This document shows positions 32,101-38,943 of a DNA stretch of 64,000 nucleotides, piece by piece (position 1 is the stretch's first letter; each line of letters begins with the position of its first letter). The translations under genes and the position numbers were made by a program. The stretch covers positions 52,357 to 116,356 of the forward strand of contig JACQXX010000037.1 of assembly GCA_016208495.1 (NCBI GenBank). The letters are read 5' to 3'. This DNA comes from Acidobacteriota bacterium. GTDB lineage: Bacteria; Acidobacteriota; Blastocatellia; Chloracidobacteriales; Chloracidobacteriaceae. The notes under the pieces were generated by a model. The model ran no database searches. It saw only the letters and a program-made list of their open reading frames with translations, and was not told where the DNA came from.

Positions 32101-35100
32101 GTTCGTTTGCCGTCGGTGGCTATAACGGTACCATTGATTCAGGTTTTTCAAGCCCAATTGCTGGGCGACAAGCCTGGACGGGGGTACAAGCCACCTACAT
32201 CACATCCACTGTGAATCTCCCAGCTACTCTGGCTGGTCAAAACATCATTTTACGATGGCAGGGTGCGTGGGATAGTTCGACGGCGAATGCTAATCCGAAC
32301 TGGCGAGTGGATACCATTTCATTGTCAGGCATCATCTGTTCATCGTGTGTGGTGTGCCCAACGCTGACCGGAACGGTAACCGGTGGTGGAACGATCTGTG
32401 CCGGAGGCAGTTCGACTGTGACCGTGACCGTAACCGGTGGCGGGACACCTCCGTATACCGTGACCTTAAATAATGGCGGCGGTACACAAACCGGGTCGAG
32501 CCCCCTCACCTTTATGGTTTCTCCTTCTTCGACAACAACGTACTCGGTGATGTCCGGAAGTGACTCCGCCACCTGCCCGATTACGGGAAGCGGCAGCGCT
32601 ACAGTGACCGTCAACCAGCCACCGACGACGGCGACGGTAGGTAGCTCACAGACGATTTGTGCGAATGGGACCACAACCGACCTGGGCGGGAATACACCGT
32701 CGAGTGGCACTGGTCAGTGGAGTATTGATAGTGGTGGAACAGGAACATTTAATCCAAATGCGACCACGCCAAATGCGACGTTCACCCACACGGGCGGGAC
32801 CGGACCGGTAATAGTGCGGTGGACGATCTCAAATTCACCGTGCACGGCGTCATCGGCAACCGTGACCATCACCATTACCCAGGCACCAACGACGGCGACG
32901 GTGGGTGGACCACAGACGATTTGTGTCAACGGGACAACCACCGGGCTTGGAGGCAACACGCCAACGGTCGGCACCGGGACCTGGAGTATTGATAGTGGCG
33001 GAACCGGAACATTTAATCCGAATGCGACCACACCGAATGCGACGTTCACCCACACGGGTGGGGCCGGACCGGTGACAGTGCGATGGACGATTTCAAATTC
33101 GCCATGCACGGCGTCATCAGCGACAGTGGTCATCACCATCAACCAGCCACCAACGACAGCAGCAGTGGGTGGACCACAAACGATTTGCGCCAATGGGACC
33201 ACAAACGGTTTGGGTGGTAACACGCCAGCCAGCGGGACTGGAACCTGGAGTGTCGTGGGTGGTGGCACCGGAACATTCAATCCGAATGCGACCACGCCGA
33301 ATGCGACCTTTACTCACACGGGTGGAGCCGGACCGGTGATGGTGCGCTGGACGATCTCAAGTTCGCCATGCACACCTGATTCAACCGCCGATGTCACAAT
33401 CACGATCACCCAGGCGCCAACCACAGCCACAGTCGGTGGACCACAGACGATTTGTGCCAGCGGGACGACAGTGGGACTGGGTGGCAACACACCAGTGGTC
33501 GGCTCTGGGAGCTGGAGTGTTGTAGGCGGAGGCACGGGAACATTCAATCCGAATGCCGCGACACCAAATGCAGCCTTCACCCACACGGGCGGGACTGGGT
33601 CAGTGATGGTGCAGTGGACGATTTCCAACGGATCCTGTACGGCTTCATCGGCGACAGTGAACATTACCATCACCCAGCCGCCAACAACGGCGACAGTAGG
33701 CGGGCCACAGACGATTTGTACAAACGGAGCCACGACCGGTTTGGGCGGCAACACACCATCCAGCGGCACCGGGACCTGGAGTGTCGTGGGTGGTGGCACC
33801 GGAACATTCAATCCGAATGCGACCACGCCGAATGCGACCTTTACTCACACGGGTGGAGCCGGACCGGTGATGGTGCGCTGGACAATTTCAAATTCGCCCT
33901 GTACGCCAAATTCAACCGCGGATGTCATCATCACCATCAGCCCCGCAGCAACGGTCAACGCCGGACCAGATCAAACGATTTGTGCCGGACTGAATGTTGT
34001 ATTGGCTGGATCACGTGGTGGCAGCTCATCAAGTGCCACCTGGAGTGGCGGTGGCGGAACGTTTGCCCCGAATGCCACCACGTTGAATGCATTCTACACC
34101 CCATCACCGGCTGAAGTTATCGCCGGGTTTGTTACCCTCACCTTGACGACCGACGATCCAACCGGTGGGTGCGCGGCGGTGAGTGACACGGTGACCATCA
34201 ACTTTATCAACTGCAATCTGCAGTATGCGTTGATGGTGGCCGATACTTCAAATAACCGGGTCCAGGGCTTTGACGGGACAAATTGGGCAGTCATCGGAGT
34301 TGGAACCGTCGGCTCTGGAAACGGTCAGTTCCGATTGCCGGAAGCCGTGACCTTTAGTTTTGATGGTCAACGGATTTATGTTGCTGATACCGGAAACAAT
34401 CGCATCCAGTGGTCAACCGATGCTGGTGTCACCTGGGCGGACTTTGCTACCAATGGCACCGCCACCAACCAGGTGAAAGCACCACAGGGACTGGCACTCG
34501 ATACAAATGGCAACCTGTATGTGTCGGATACCGGAAACGGACGGGTAATGCGGTTTAACGGTGGTGTCCCAGGCTTTGGAACTGTAATTGCCAGCAACGG
34601 TGCGGCCAGCGGTCAAGTCGGCAGTCCACGCGGGCTGGCCGTTGACAGTACCTTCCGGTTGTTTGTCACCGACGAAACCAACAGTCGTATCCTTCGCATC
34701 AACAACGCCAACACGGTGGTGGCGGCAACCAGTGGAACGGTCATTGCCACGGCGGGAACGGGAATGAACAAGGTCCAGAATCCACAAGGAATCACCATTG
34801 ACAGCAATGGAACGATCTTTGTGGCAGACACTGGAAATTCACGCATTCTGCGATGGATCAATGCGAATCCAGCCAACGCCACGGCGTTGGCACTGGTTGG
34901 AAGCCAGCTTGGACAGGTCAATCGTCCGGAAGGTGTGACCGTAACCCAATTTGCCACTGGACCATTTGCCGGTGGACCATTCCTGGTGGTGGGTGACACC
35001 TCCAATAACCGTATTCAAGGGCGGTTTATCCCAACTGGACAATGGAATCTGGTTGGTTCGCCCAACAACATCGGAAGTGGTGTCGGACAGTTCCGCGCAC

Positions 35101-35117
35101 CATCCAAAATCCAATAG
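29169..35117 (+). CDS. Giant secreted protein 4 (jelly-roll, Ig/PKD, NHL)
   Basis: I choose the ATG at 29169 because GATAGAGG ends seven bases upstream; 29163 and 29112 are possible. The product of 1,982 residues begins with a signal peptide or membrane anchor (LAIILFMTGIISVPYWFG) and a Ser/Lys/Gln-rich linker. A large domain with DTGAFPPDTMGAVGPTQYC follows (residues about 190-640), then an IPT-like domain, a CARDB-like region (AIDPGETVTVDFSLQNNGAA) and a jelly-roll domain (SQDFEGATVPALPAGW). Next come five or six PKD-like repeats of the TATVGGPQTIC type and the six-bladed NHL propeller ending in GQFRAPSKIQ. The protein is exported or surface-attached. No catalytic residues are recognised. 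Confidence 0.9.
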   Translation: MHQHTRRLAIILFMTGIISVPYWFGPIESASSDQKSKSTQSKTQTKSPTSAGSKSLPENQLKGRNPRRQSSVGGAVSGGVAGKPSTQAVDTSNVPTPAIPVGQSGEMIGVPWTGAAGIIETTEQMMIRERQAQLLPKKPRPLRKELEHERDKDLPQNPDAPAVSQWPPVNENDVSQRPGQPGLTVQPLAPQTTSTSFTGATLADTGAFPPDTMGAVGPTQYCVAINGRFRTFNKTTGVADGNLDISPDVFFASVLTTPSAGGVNFTTDPQIRFDRLSDRWFLVMLDVPLNSSFQTDKPNRILLAVSNTATITSSTAWTLYQFQGDATLFTDYESLGIDANALYIGGDMFALDTAGGAFNSTKGFVVRKAEMLTASPLVVTAFPNLAVGTGAGPFAPRGADNYDPTNTGPTATGYFVGVDNATFSTLMFRRVTNPAGTTPTISANISVTVPTTSSSAGVPQSGGTTLDSLDDRLYAAHIRNGRLWTAHNLRVNTSGVASTATGNRHGVRWYEFQNLGTTPTLVQSGTQFDNTVTNPRHHFIPSIMVSGQGHAAMGCSVSGSTQFAGAFTNGRLVTDTLNTLQAGVVYQAGAANYNPADGSNPHRWGDYSYTSLDPCDDMTMWTIQEFCDATNSYGVRVVKLLAPVPTVTACGTATDVPQGTTNMNIVVTGTGFYDPPATGISACRVPISASVSGTGVTVNSTTFSSPTSVTINISVSGAATTGLRNIVITNPDGQSSTGSNGCINITGVPTPNVIAAGSSITAGACGSPVTSAIDPGETVTVDFSLQNNGAANTTNLVATLQASGGVTPITTSQNYGVLVASGAAVTRSFQFTASGACGSTITATFQLQDGALNLGTATFNFTLGGSAQVIFSQDFEGATVPALPAGWTSPVTGIGTAWGTTSTNPDAGTKTAFVNGVTNIGSSSLTSPSIAIPAGATGLSLTFRQARNLESTFDGGVLELSTNGGANFNDVTSGAVGGSFAVGGYNGTIDSGFSSPIAGRQAWTGVQATYITSTVNLPATLAGQNIILRWQGAWDSSTANANPNWRVDTISLSGIICSSCVVCPTLTGTVTGGGTICAGGSSTVTVTVTGGGTPPYTVTLNNGGGTQTGSSPLTFMVSPSSTTTYSVMSGSDSATCPITGSGSATVTVNQPPTTATVGSSQTICANGTTTDLGGNTPSSGTGQWSIDSGGTGTFNPNATTPNATFTHTGGTGPVIVRWTISNSPCTASSATVTITITQAPTTATVGGPQTICVNGTTTGLGGNTPTVGTGTWSIDSGGTGTFNPNATTPNATFTHTGGAGPVTVRWTISNSPCTASSATVVITINQPPTTAAVGGPQTICANGTTNGLGGNTPASGTGTWSVVGGGTGTFNPNATTPNATFTHTGGAGPVMVRWTISSSPCTPDSTADVTITITQAPTTATVGGPQTICASGTTVGLGGNTPVVGSGSWSVVGGGTGTFNPNAATPNAAFTHTGGTGSVMVQWTISNGSCTASSATVNITITQPPTTATVGGPQTICTNGATTGLGGNTPSSGTGTWSVVGGGTGTFNPNATTPNATFTHTGGAGPVMVRWTISNSPCTPNSTADVIITISPAATVNAGPDQTICAGLNVVLAGSRGGSSSSATWSGGGGTFAPNATTLNAFYTPSPAEVIAGFVTLTLTTDDPTGGCAAVSDTVTINFINCNLQYALMVADTSNNRVQGFDGTNWAVIGVGTVGSGNGQFRLPEAVTFSFDGQRIYVADTGNNRIQWSTDAGVTWADFATNGTATNQVKAPQGLALDTNGNLYVSDTGNGRVMRFNGGVPGFGTVIASNGAASGQVGSPRGLAVDSTFRLFVTDETNSRILRINNANTVVAATSGTVIATAGTGMNKVQNPQGITIDSNGTIFVADTGNSRILRWINANPANATALALVGSQLGQVNRPEGVTVTQFATGPFAGGPFLVVGDTSNNRIQGRFIPTGQWNLVGSPNNIGSGVGQFRAPSKIQ

Positions 35118-35207
35118 CCGGGTTCCGGGTTCCGGGTTCCGGGTTCCGGGTTCCGGGTTCCGGGTTCCGGGTTCCGGGTTCCGGGTTCCGGGTTCCGGGT
35201 TCCGGGT
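35118..35207. repeat. Heptamer array (GTTCCGG, ~13 copies)
   Basis: About 90 bases of perfect 7-bp repeats start at the base after the stop codon of giant gene 4. The unit is shared with the shorter array after giant gene 2, so the 3' module (array plus terminator) was copied along with the gene. Confidence 0.95.
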
Positions 35208-35215
35208 TTTCGAAG

Positions 35216-35247
35216 AGGGCGTGGCTCAAGGGAGCCGCGCCTTTTTC
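35216..35247 (+). terminator. Intrinsic terminator of giant gene 4
   Basis: GGCGTGGCT pairs with AGCCGCGCC (one G-U), extended by weaker pairs, followed by TTTTT. It is homologous to the terminator at 19012. Confidence 0.85.
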
Positions 35248-35362
35248 ATTCTAAAAGCAGGCACTGGAAAGGCTGCCTTGACGGGAATGCCTGTTCTTTC
35301 CAAGAATGAGGAATTCCCGATCACATTCACCTTCAACAAATTCAAACCACAAAGAGGAACTT

Positions 35363-35827
35363 ATGCCCAACGTCGGCGATGCCGCCCCAGACTTTTCGCT
35401 TCCGGCCAATGATGGAAAAACCTATTCACTCAGCCAGTTTAAAGGCCAGAAGAATGTCGTGCTGGTCTTCTATCCTGGCGACGACACCCCAACCTGCACC
35501 AAACAACTATGCGATTACCGCGACGGCTGGGGGCAGTTTAAGCAATACAACTCAGTCATTTTGGGCGTGAGTACCAATGACATGAATTCACATTTGAGCT
35601 TTGCCGAAAAGTTCAACCTTCCATTTCCGTTGCTCGAAGATGCTGACCTGGTGATGTGCAAAGCCTATGATGCGCTGATGTTGATGGGCCTGCTCAAAGT
35701 CTCGAAGCGAGCTGTGTATATTATTGATAAAAAAGGGATTATTCGTTATAAGCACGTTGAAACCCTGCCGATTTTCAAACGTGGTAAAGAAGAACTCCTC
35801 GAAGAACTGAAGAAAATCGAAGGGTAA
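35363..35827 (+). CDS. bcp: Bcp/PrxQ-type peroxiredoxin
   Basis: A thiol peroxidase of the AhpC/TSA superfamily that reduces hydrogen and organic peroxides in the cytoplasm. The 154-residue product starts at ATG 35363 behind AAAGAGGAA. It shows the family sequence [19 protein letters not shown], with the peroxidatic cysteine in TPTC and the PrxQ-type resolving cysteine five residues later in KQLC. The C-terminal [14 protein letters not shown] follows the family pattern. The upstream in-frame extension is non-homologous and is left out. The gene is monocistronic: the giant gene's terminator precedes it and a long inverted-repeat block follows. Confidence 0.93.
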   Translation: MPNVGDAAPDFSLPANDGKTYSLSQFKGQKNVVLVFYPGDDTPTCTKQLCDYRDGWGQFKQYNSVILGVSTNDMNSHLSFAEKFNLPFPLLEDADLVMCKAYDALMLMGLLKVSKRAVYIIDKKGIIRYKHVETLPIFKRGKEELLEELKKIEG

Positions 35828-35829
35828 TG

Positions 35830-36218
35830 AAGAATGAGGAATTGAGAATGAAGGACGTGGTTAGTGGTTAGTGGTTAGTAGTTAGTGGTGCCAGTTAAGG
35901 GTTGAAAAAAGAGCGGTTTTGAGCCCAGGAACTCCCGCGTAGGCATGTAGCCCAGGGTGCAAACCCTGGGAAAACGTTGCCTCCTCACCCCCTTCCGGCC
36001 AGCCGCCGCCTCGGGCAGCGGCTGGCCGGAAGGGGAAAAGGTGGGGAATGACCAGGGTTCCCAGGGTTCGAAGACTCGCCCTGGGCTACGAGCCGGCGCC
36101 CACTTCGTGGGCTGAGAACCAAAACTGCTTCAACCCTTAATTCGCATCACTAATCACTAATCACTAATCACTAACCACTAACCACTTTCTTCATTCCTCA
36201 TTCTCAATTCTTCATTCC
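35830..36218. repeat. ~390-bp nested inverted repeat between bcp and hemD
   Basis: Arms from outside in: GAATGAGGAATTGAG-type heptamers, GTTAGTG-type heptamers, AAGGGTTGAA against TTCAACCCTT, GAGCCCA against TGGGCT, TAGCCCAGGG against CCCTGGGCTA, and a central hairpin 35989-36035 with 22-bp arms beginning CCCCTTCCGGCCAGCCGC. Almost the whole gap is self-complementary and its right end supplies the last codons and stop of hemD. Confidence 0.85.
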
Positions 36219-37010
36219 AATAATGGCCTCGGCCAGGGCATCGGTGGTGTATTCGGCGGGCTGAATCTGCACCGTAAGTCCAAGTTTGTAGGCGGCTTCA
36301 GCCGTAATTGGCCCAATACAGGCCACAGTTGTGTGTCGCAACAATTCCAAAACAGAAACTTCCGGGAACATTTCAGCAAAATGAGTGACGGTTGAAGCAC
36401 TGGTAAATGTCACGACATCCACCTGCCCATTCAAAAACAACGTTTGCCAGTATGCGGTATCCACACTGGGGCGGACCGTTTGGTAGACTGGGACCACATC
36501 CACCTGGACGCCCAGTTTGCCAAGTTCGACCGGCAAGACTTCACGGGCCAGTTGGGCGCGGGGCAGTAAGATCCGCATTCCCTTGATTAGTTCGGGGCCT
36601 CCGCTGGCAGTTACTAGACTTTCGACCGCACCTTCAGCTTTAAATTCCTTTGGTATTAAATCAACCTGAATGTGACGGCGGGAGAGCGCTTCAGCCGTTG
36701 CTTTGCCAATGGCGCAAATTTTAGGCCACTCATTGAGATCGGCGGGTACCCCGAGTGTTTCCAGTCGCTTCCAGAAAAACTCGACCCCATTGGTGCTGGT
36801 CAAAACCAGCCAATCATAGGTATTCAACGACGCAATGGCCTGATCAACTGCCTCCCACGAATCTGGCTCAGTAAAGGCAATTGTTGGAAATAAAAGGATC
36901 TCAGCGCCCTGGGCTGAAAGTTTTTGGGCGAACTCGCCTGCTTGACTTTCAGCGCGGGTGATGACAATTCGTTTGCTCTGGAGTGGTAAAGCAGCAGATG
37001 GTTGGTGCAT
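36204..37010 (-). CDS. hemD: Uroporphyrinogen-III synthase
   Basis: Closes hydroxymethylbilane to uroporphyrinogen III in tetrapyrrole synthesis. The start at 37010 gives 268 residues (MHQPSAALPLQSKRIVITRA). Family features are RIVITRAESQAGEFAQKL, ILLFPTIAFTEP, DWLVLTSTNGVEFFW, ICAIGKATAEAL, ILLPRAQLAREVLP, VVTFTSASTVTHFAEMF and VACIGPITAEAA, the usual two-domain signature. The frame extends further upstream, but that part is repeat sequence. The last residues GMKN and the stop come from the heptamer array GGAATGAAGAATTGAG that borders the gene, so the C-terminus has been set by the repeat. No other heme genes are next to it. Confidence 0.92.
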   Translation of the reverse strand: MHQPSAALPLQSKRIVITRAESQAGEFAQKLSAQGAEILLFPTIAFTEPDSWEAVDQAIASLNTYDWLVLTSTNGVEFFWKRLETLGVPADLNEWPKICAIGKATAEALSRRHIQVDLIPKEFKAEGAVESLVTASGGPELIKGMRILLPRAQLAREVLPVELGKLGVQVDVVPVYQTVRPSVDTAYWQTLFLNGQVDVVTFTSASTVTHFAEMFPEVSVLELLRHTTVACIGPITAEAAYKLGLTVQIQPAEYTTDALAEAIIGMKN

Positions 37011-37036
37011 AGTGGATAGATGAGGGTTCAGGGTCA

Positions 37037-37231
37037 TAAGCGCCAGGATAAGAGAACAAAGTCCGATCTGGACAAGGGGACAGGGAGACAGGGAGACACG
37101 GAGAAAAACAAATGGTCGCATTCACCCGCTCTCAATCGGAGTTTATTCAAACTTACAAACCTTGTGAATTGTCTCCGTGTCTCCCCATCTCCTTGTCTCA
37201 AACAGGCTCACATTTCCATCCTGGCGCTTAT
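37037..37231. mobile_element. Dispersed element, family 4
   Basis: Bounded by CATAAGCGCCAGGATAAG on the left and the reverse complement ATCCTGGCGCTTATG on the right (37216-37231). The interior contains tracts of GGGAGACA and GTCTCC in inverted orientation. The open frame through it is composed of repeat sequence. Confidence 0.65.
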
Positions 37232-37297
37232 GGGGGTCAGGGTTCAGGGTTTCGACTCGTTGCTGTTTGAGTCCCTTTTGTCCTTTCAGTCCTTATT

Positions 37298-37411
37298 AAG
37301 TACCTTACCGAAAGTTTCCAGGCATTTTAACCACGAAACACACGAACTACACGAAAAGAATCAAACACTTACCCAATCCAAATATCTCAGGAAACTTATG
37401 ACAAAGTACTT
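37298..37411. mobile_element. MITE-like element, family 3 (copy 2, inverted)
   Basis: 114 bp, same length as the core copy at 25089-25202 and in the opposite orientation. Begins AAGTACCTTACCGAAAGTTT and ends AAAGTACTT, with the CACGAAACACACGAACTACA tract inside. It lies 68 bases before the next gene and may contribute to its leader. Confidence 0.8.
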
Positions 37412-37478
37412 AGATCTTTTCACATTATTTCTGACCCTGACTGGTCAGTCACACGATTTTGAGTTTTAAGGAAGAACT

Positions 37479-38435
37479 ATGGAGCAATTTTCAATTTTTC
37501 AGGTTCTGGCAGCCCGTGAACGGATTGGAAAGCTGGTTCACCGTACGCCAGTACTGACCTCGCATACTTTTGACCAACGAACGCACACCCGCACTTTTTT
37601 CAAATGCGAAAATTTTCAACGGGGCGGGTCTTTCAAAATCCGAGGTGCCCTGAGCCGCATGACTTTGCTGTCCGATGAAGAAAAAAAGCGCGGCGTGGTA
37701 GCATTTTCCTCGGGAAATCACGCCCAGGGTGTGGCGATGGCCGCCAGGGATTTGGGGATTTCCGCGACAATTGTGATGCCCACCGATGCCCCACATCCCA
37801 AAAGTGATGCCACTGCCGGATATGGGGCGACGATTGTCTGGTATGACCGCGACCACGACGACCGCGAAGCCATTGCCAGTGATCTGGCCGAGCGTGAAGG
37901 CCGGACCCTGATTCCACCCTTTGATGATCATCAGGTGATGGCCGGGCAGGGAACGGCTGCCCTGGAACTTCTTGAAGAAATTGAACATCTCGATGTTTTA
38001 CTGGCACCAGTTGGTGGTGGTGGCCTGCTCAGTGGATGTAGCACGGTCGCCCAGGCAAAAAATCCTGGTATTCAGATTTTTGGTATCGAAGCCGAAGCCG
38101 CCAACGATACCTTTCTTTCATTTCAATCAGGTCAGCGGGTTTCGATTCCAGTGCCGGCAACGATTGCTGATGGTATGCGCAATACCGCTCCTGGAAAACT
38201 GACCTTTCCCGTCCTGCAACGCAACATTCAGGGCGTTGTGCTGGTCTCAGATGAAGAAATCCTGGAGGCCATGCGCTTTTTGCTCTTCCGAATGAAAATG
38301 CTGGTCGAACCAACCGGCGCCGTTGGCGTGGCCGCACTGCTGGCAGGGAAAGTGCCGGTTGACGGCAGACGGGTTGGCGTGATTTTGTCGGGTGGAAATG
38401 TGGATCCTGAAATGCTGGGCCGCCTGACTCAATGA
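37479..38435 (+). CDS. PLP-dependent threonine/serine dehydratase-like enzyme
   Basis: A fold-type II PLP enzyme of the threonine dehydratase / serine racemase group, 318 residues, behind AAGGAAG. The PLP lysine is K53 in GGSFKIRGA. The substrate loop SSGNHAQG is at 77-84 and the phosphate-binding glycine loop is VGGGGLLSG. The C-terminal SGGNVD is typical of this family. There is no C-terminal ACT regulatory domain, so it is the short, non-biosynthetic type (catabolic threonine dehydratase, serine racemase or hydroxyaspartate ammonia-lyase). Which substrate it uses cannot be told from motifs. A PdxR-type regulator and a branched-chain aminotransferase follow on the same strand, separated by a repeat and a strong terminator. 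Confidence 0.9.
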   Translation: MEQFSIFQVLAARERIGKLVHRTPVLTSHTFDQRTHTRTFFKCENFQRGGSFKIRGALSRMTLLSDEEKKRGVVAFSSGNHAQGVAMAARDLGISATIVMPTDAPHPKSDATAGYGATIVWYDRDHDDREAIASDLAEREGRTLIPPFDDHQVMAGQGTAALELLEEIEHLDVLLAPVGGGGLLSGCSTVAQAKNPGIQIFGIEAEAANDTFLSFQSGQRVSIPVPATIADGMRNTAPGKLTFPVLQRNIQGVVLVSDEEILEAMRFLLFRMKMLVEPTGAVGVAALLAGKVPVDGRRVGVILSGGNVDPEMLGRLTQ

Positions 38436-38491
38436 CACCATCGGAAAACCCTCCTGGTTGAGTGTTCAAATATCAGAAATTAGACAAATCT

Positions 38492-38595
38492 TATCCAGTT
38501 TGTAGTCAGTAGATCGTAGTCAGTAGTTCACTAACTTCAATTGATTGAATTATTTGACTATTTTCTAATACGATCCCTTCATTCCAAAATGGTAT
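38492..38595. mobile_element. MITE-like element, family 1 (copy C)
   Basis: Nearly identical to copy B at 24442, bounded by ATCCAG (one base lost) and TGGTAT. Contains GTAGTCAGTAG twice, the seed of the heptamer seen in large arrays elsewhere. Confidence 0.8.
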
Positions 38596-38639
38596 AAAAC
38601 CAGAAATCAGCAACCAGGTACCATCCTCAATGGTATCTG

Positions 38640-38778
38640 CCAGTCCAATTCGCCATATTGGACTGGTTAAATGAAAGTTGAATGAGCCAGACTTTGCCAG
38701 ATGGAGGAGTCCACTTCAGAAGAAATCAAAATAAAAGCCAGTCCAATGCAAGTTTTTCTTGCGCTGGCTGGCTTTTTT
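38640..38778 (+). promoter_or_regulatory. Candidate attenuator-like leader or small RNA
   Basis: A perfect hairpin CCAGTCCAAT (38640-38649) / ATTGGACTGG (38657-38666) is followed, 70 bases later, by a terminator whose 5' arm contains CCAGTCCAAT again (38738-38747). ATTGGACTGG can therefore pair with either copy, and pairing with the second would break the terminator. This mutual exclusivity is what attenuators and riboswitches use. The linker 38667-38732 could be a sensing region. No known riboswitch family was recognised. It could alternatively be a free-standing small RNA or 3' UTR. Confidence 0.5.
38733..38778 (+). terminator. Strong intrinsic terminator upstream of the PdxR-type gene
   Basis: AAAAGCCAG-CCA-GCAAG pairs with CTTGC-TGG-CTGGCTTTT over about 18 bp, with one bulge and one mismatch, a 5-T loop and a six-T tail. 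It lies 165 bases before the next start codon. Confidence 0.85.
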
Positions 38779-38943
38779 CTTTAGTATTGGCTGGCTTGGA
38801 TTAGGCCAATTCCTCCACTCTTCAACCGTTCGATAAAAACACAACACAAAATAGAAAAGCTGCACCGACCTGTTTTCGGTTAGGCGATCTTTGCTCTGCT
38901 AAAAACCCGTGGTTGCGCTTTCCCAGCGTTGGGAGTCTTTAGA

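Noticed and set aside
37020..37469. 149-codon open frame between hemD and the dehydratase
   Set aside because: It runs through two dispersed elements (family 4 and family 3) and encodes low-complexity repeat peptide.
38733..38778. Terminator of the dehydratase gene only
   Set aside because: It is 300 bases past the stop and separated by a mobile element, and the alternative pairing with 38657 suggests a leader role; kept as an open question rather than assigned to the upstream gene.
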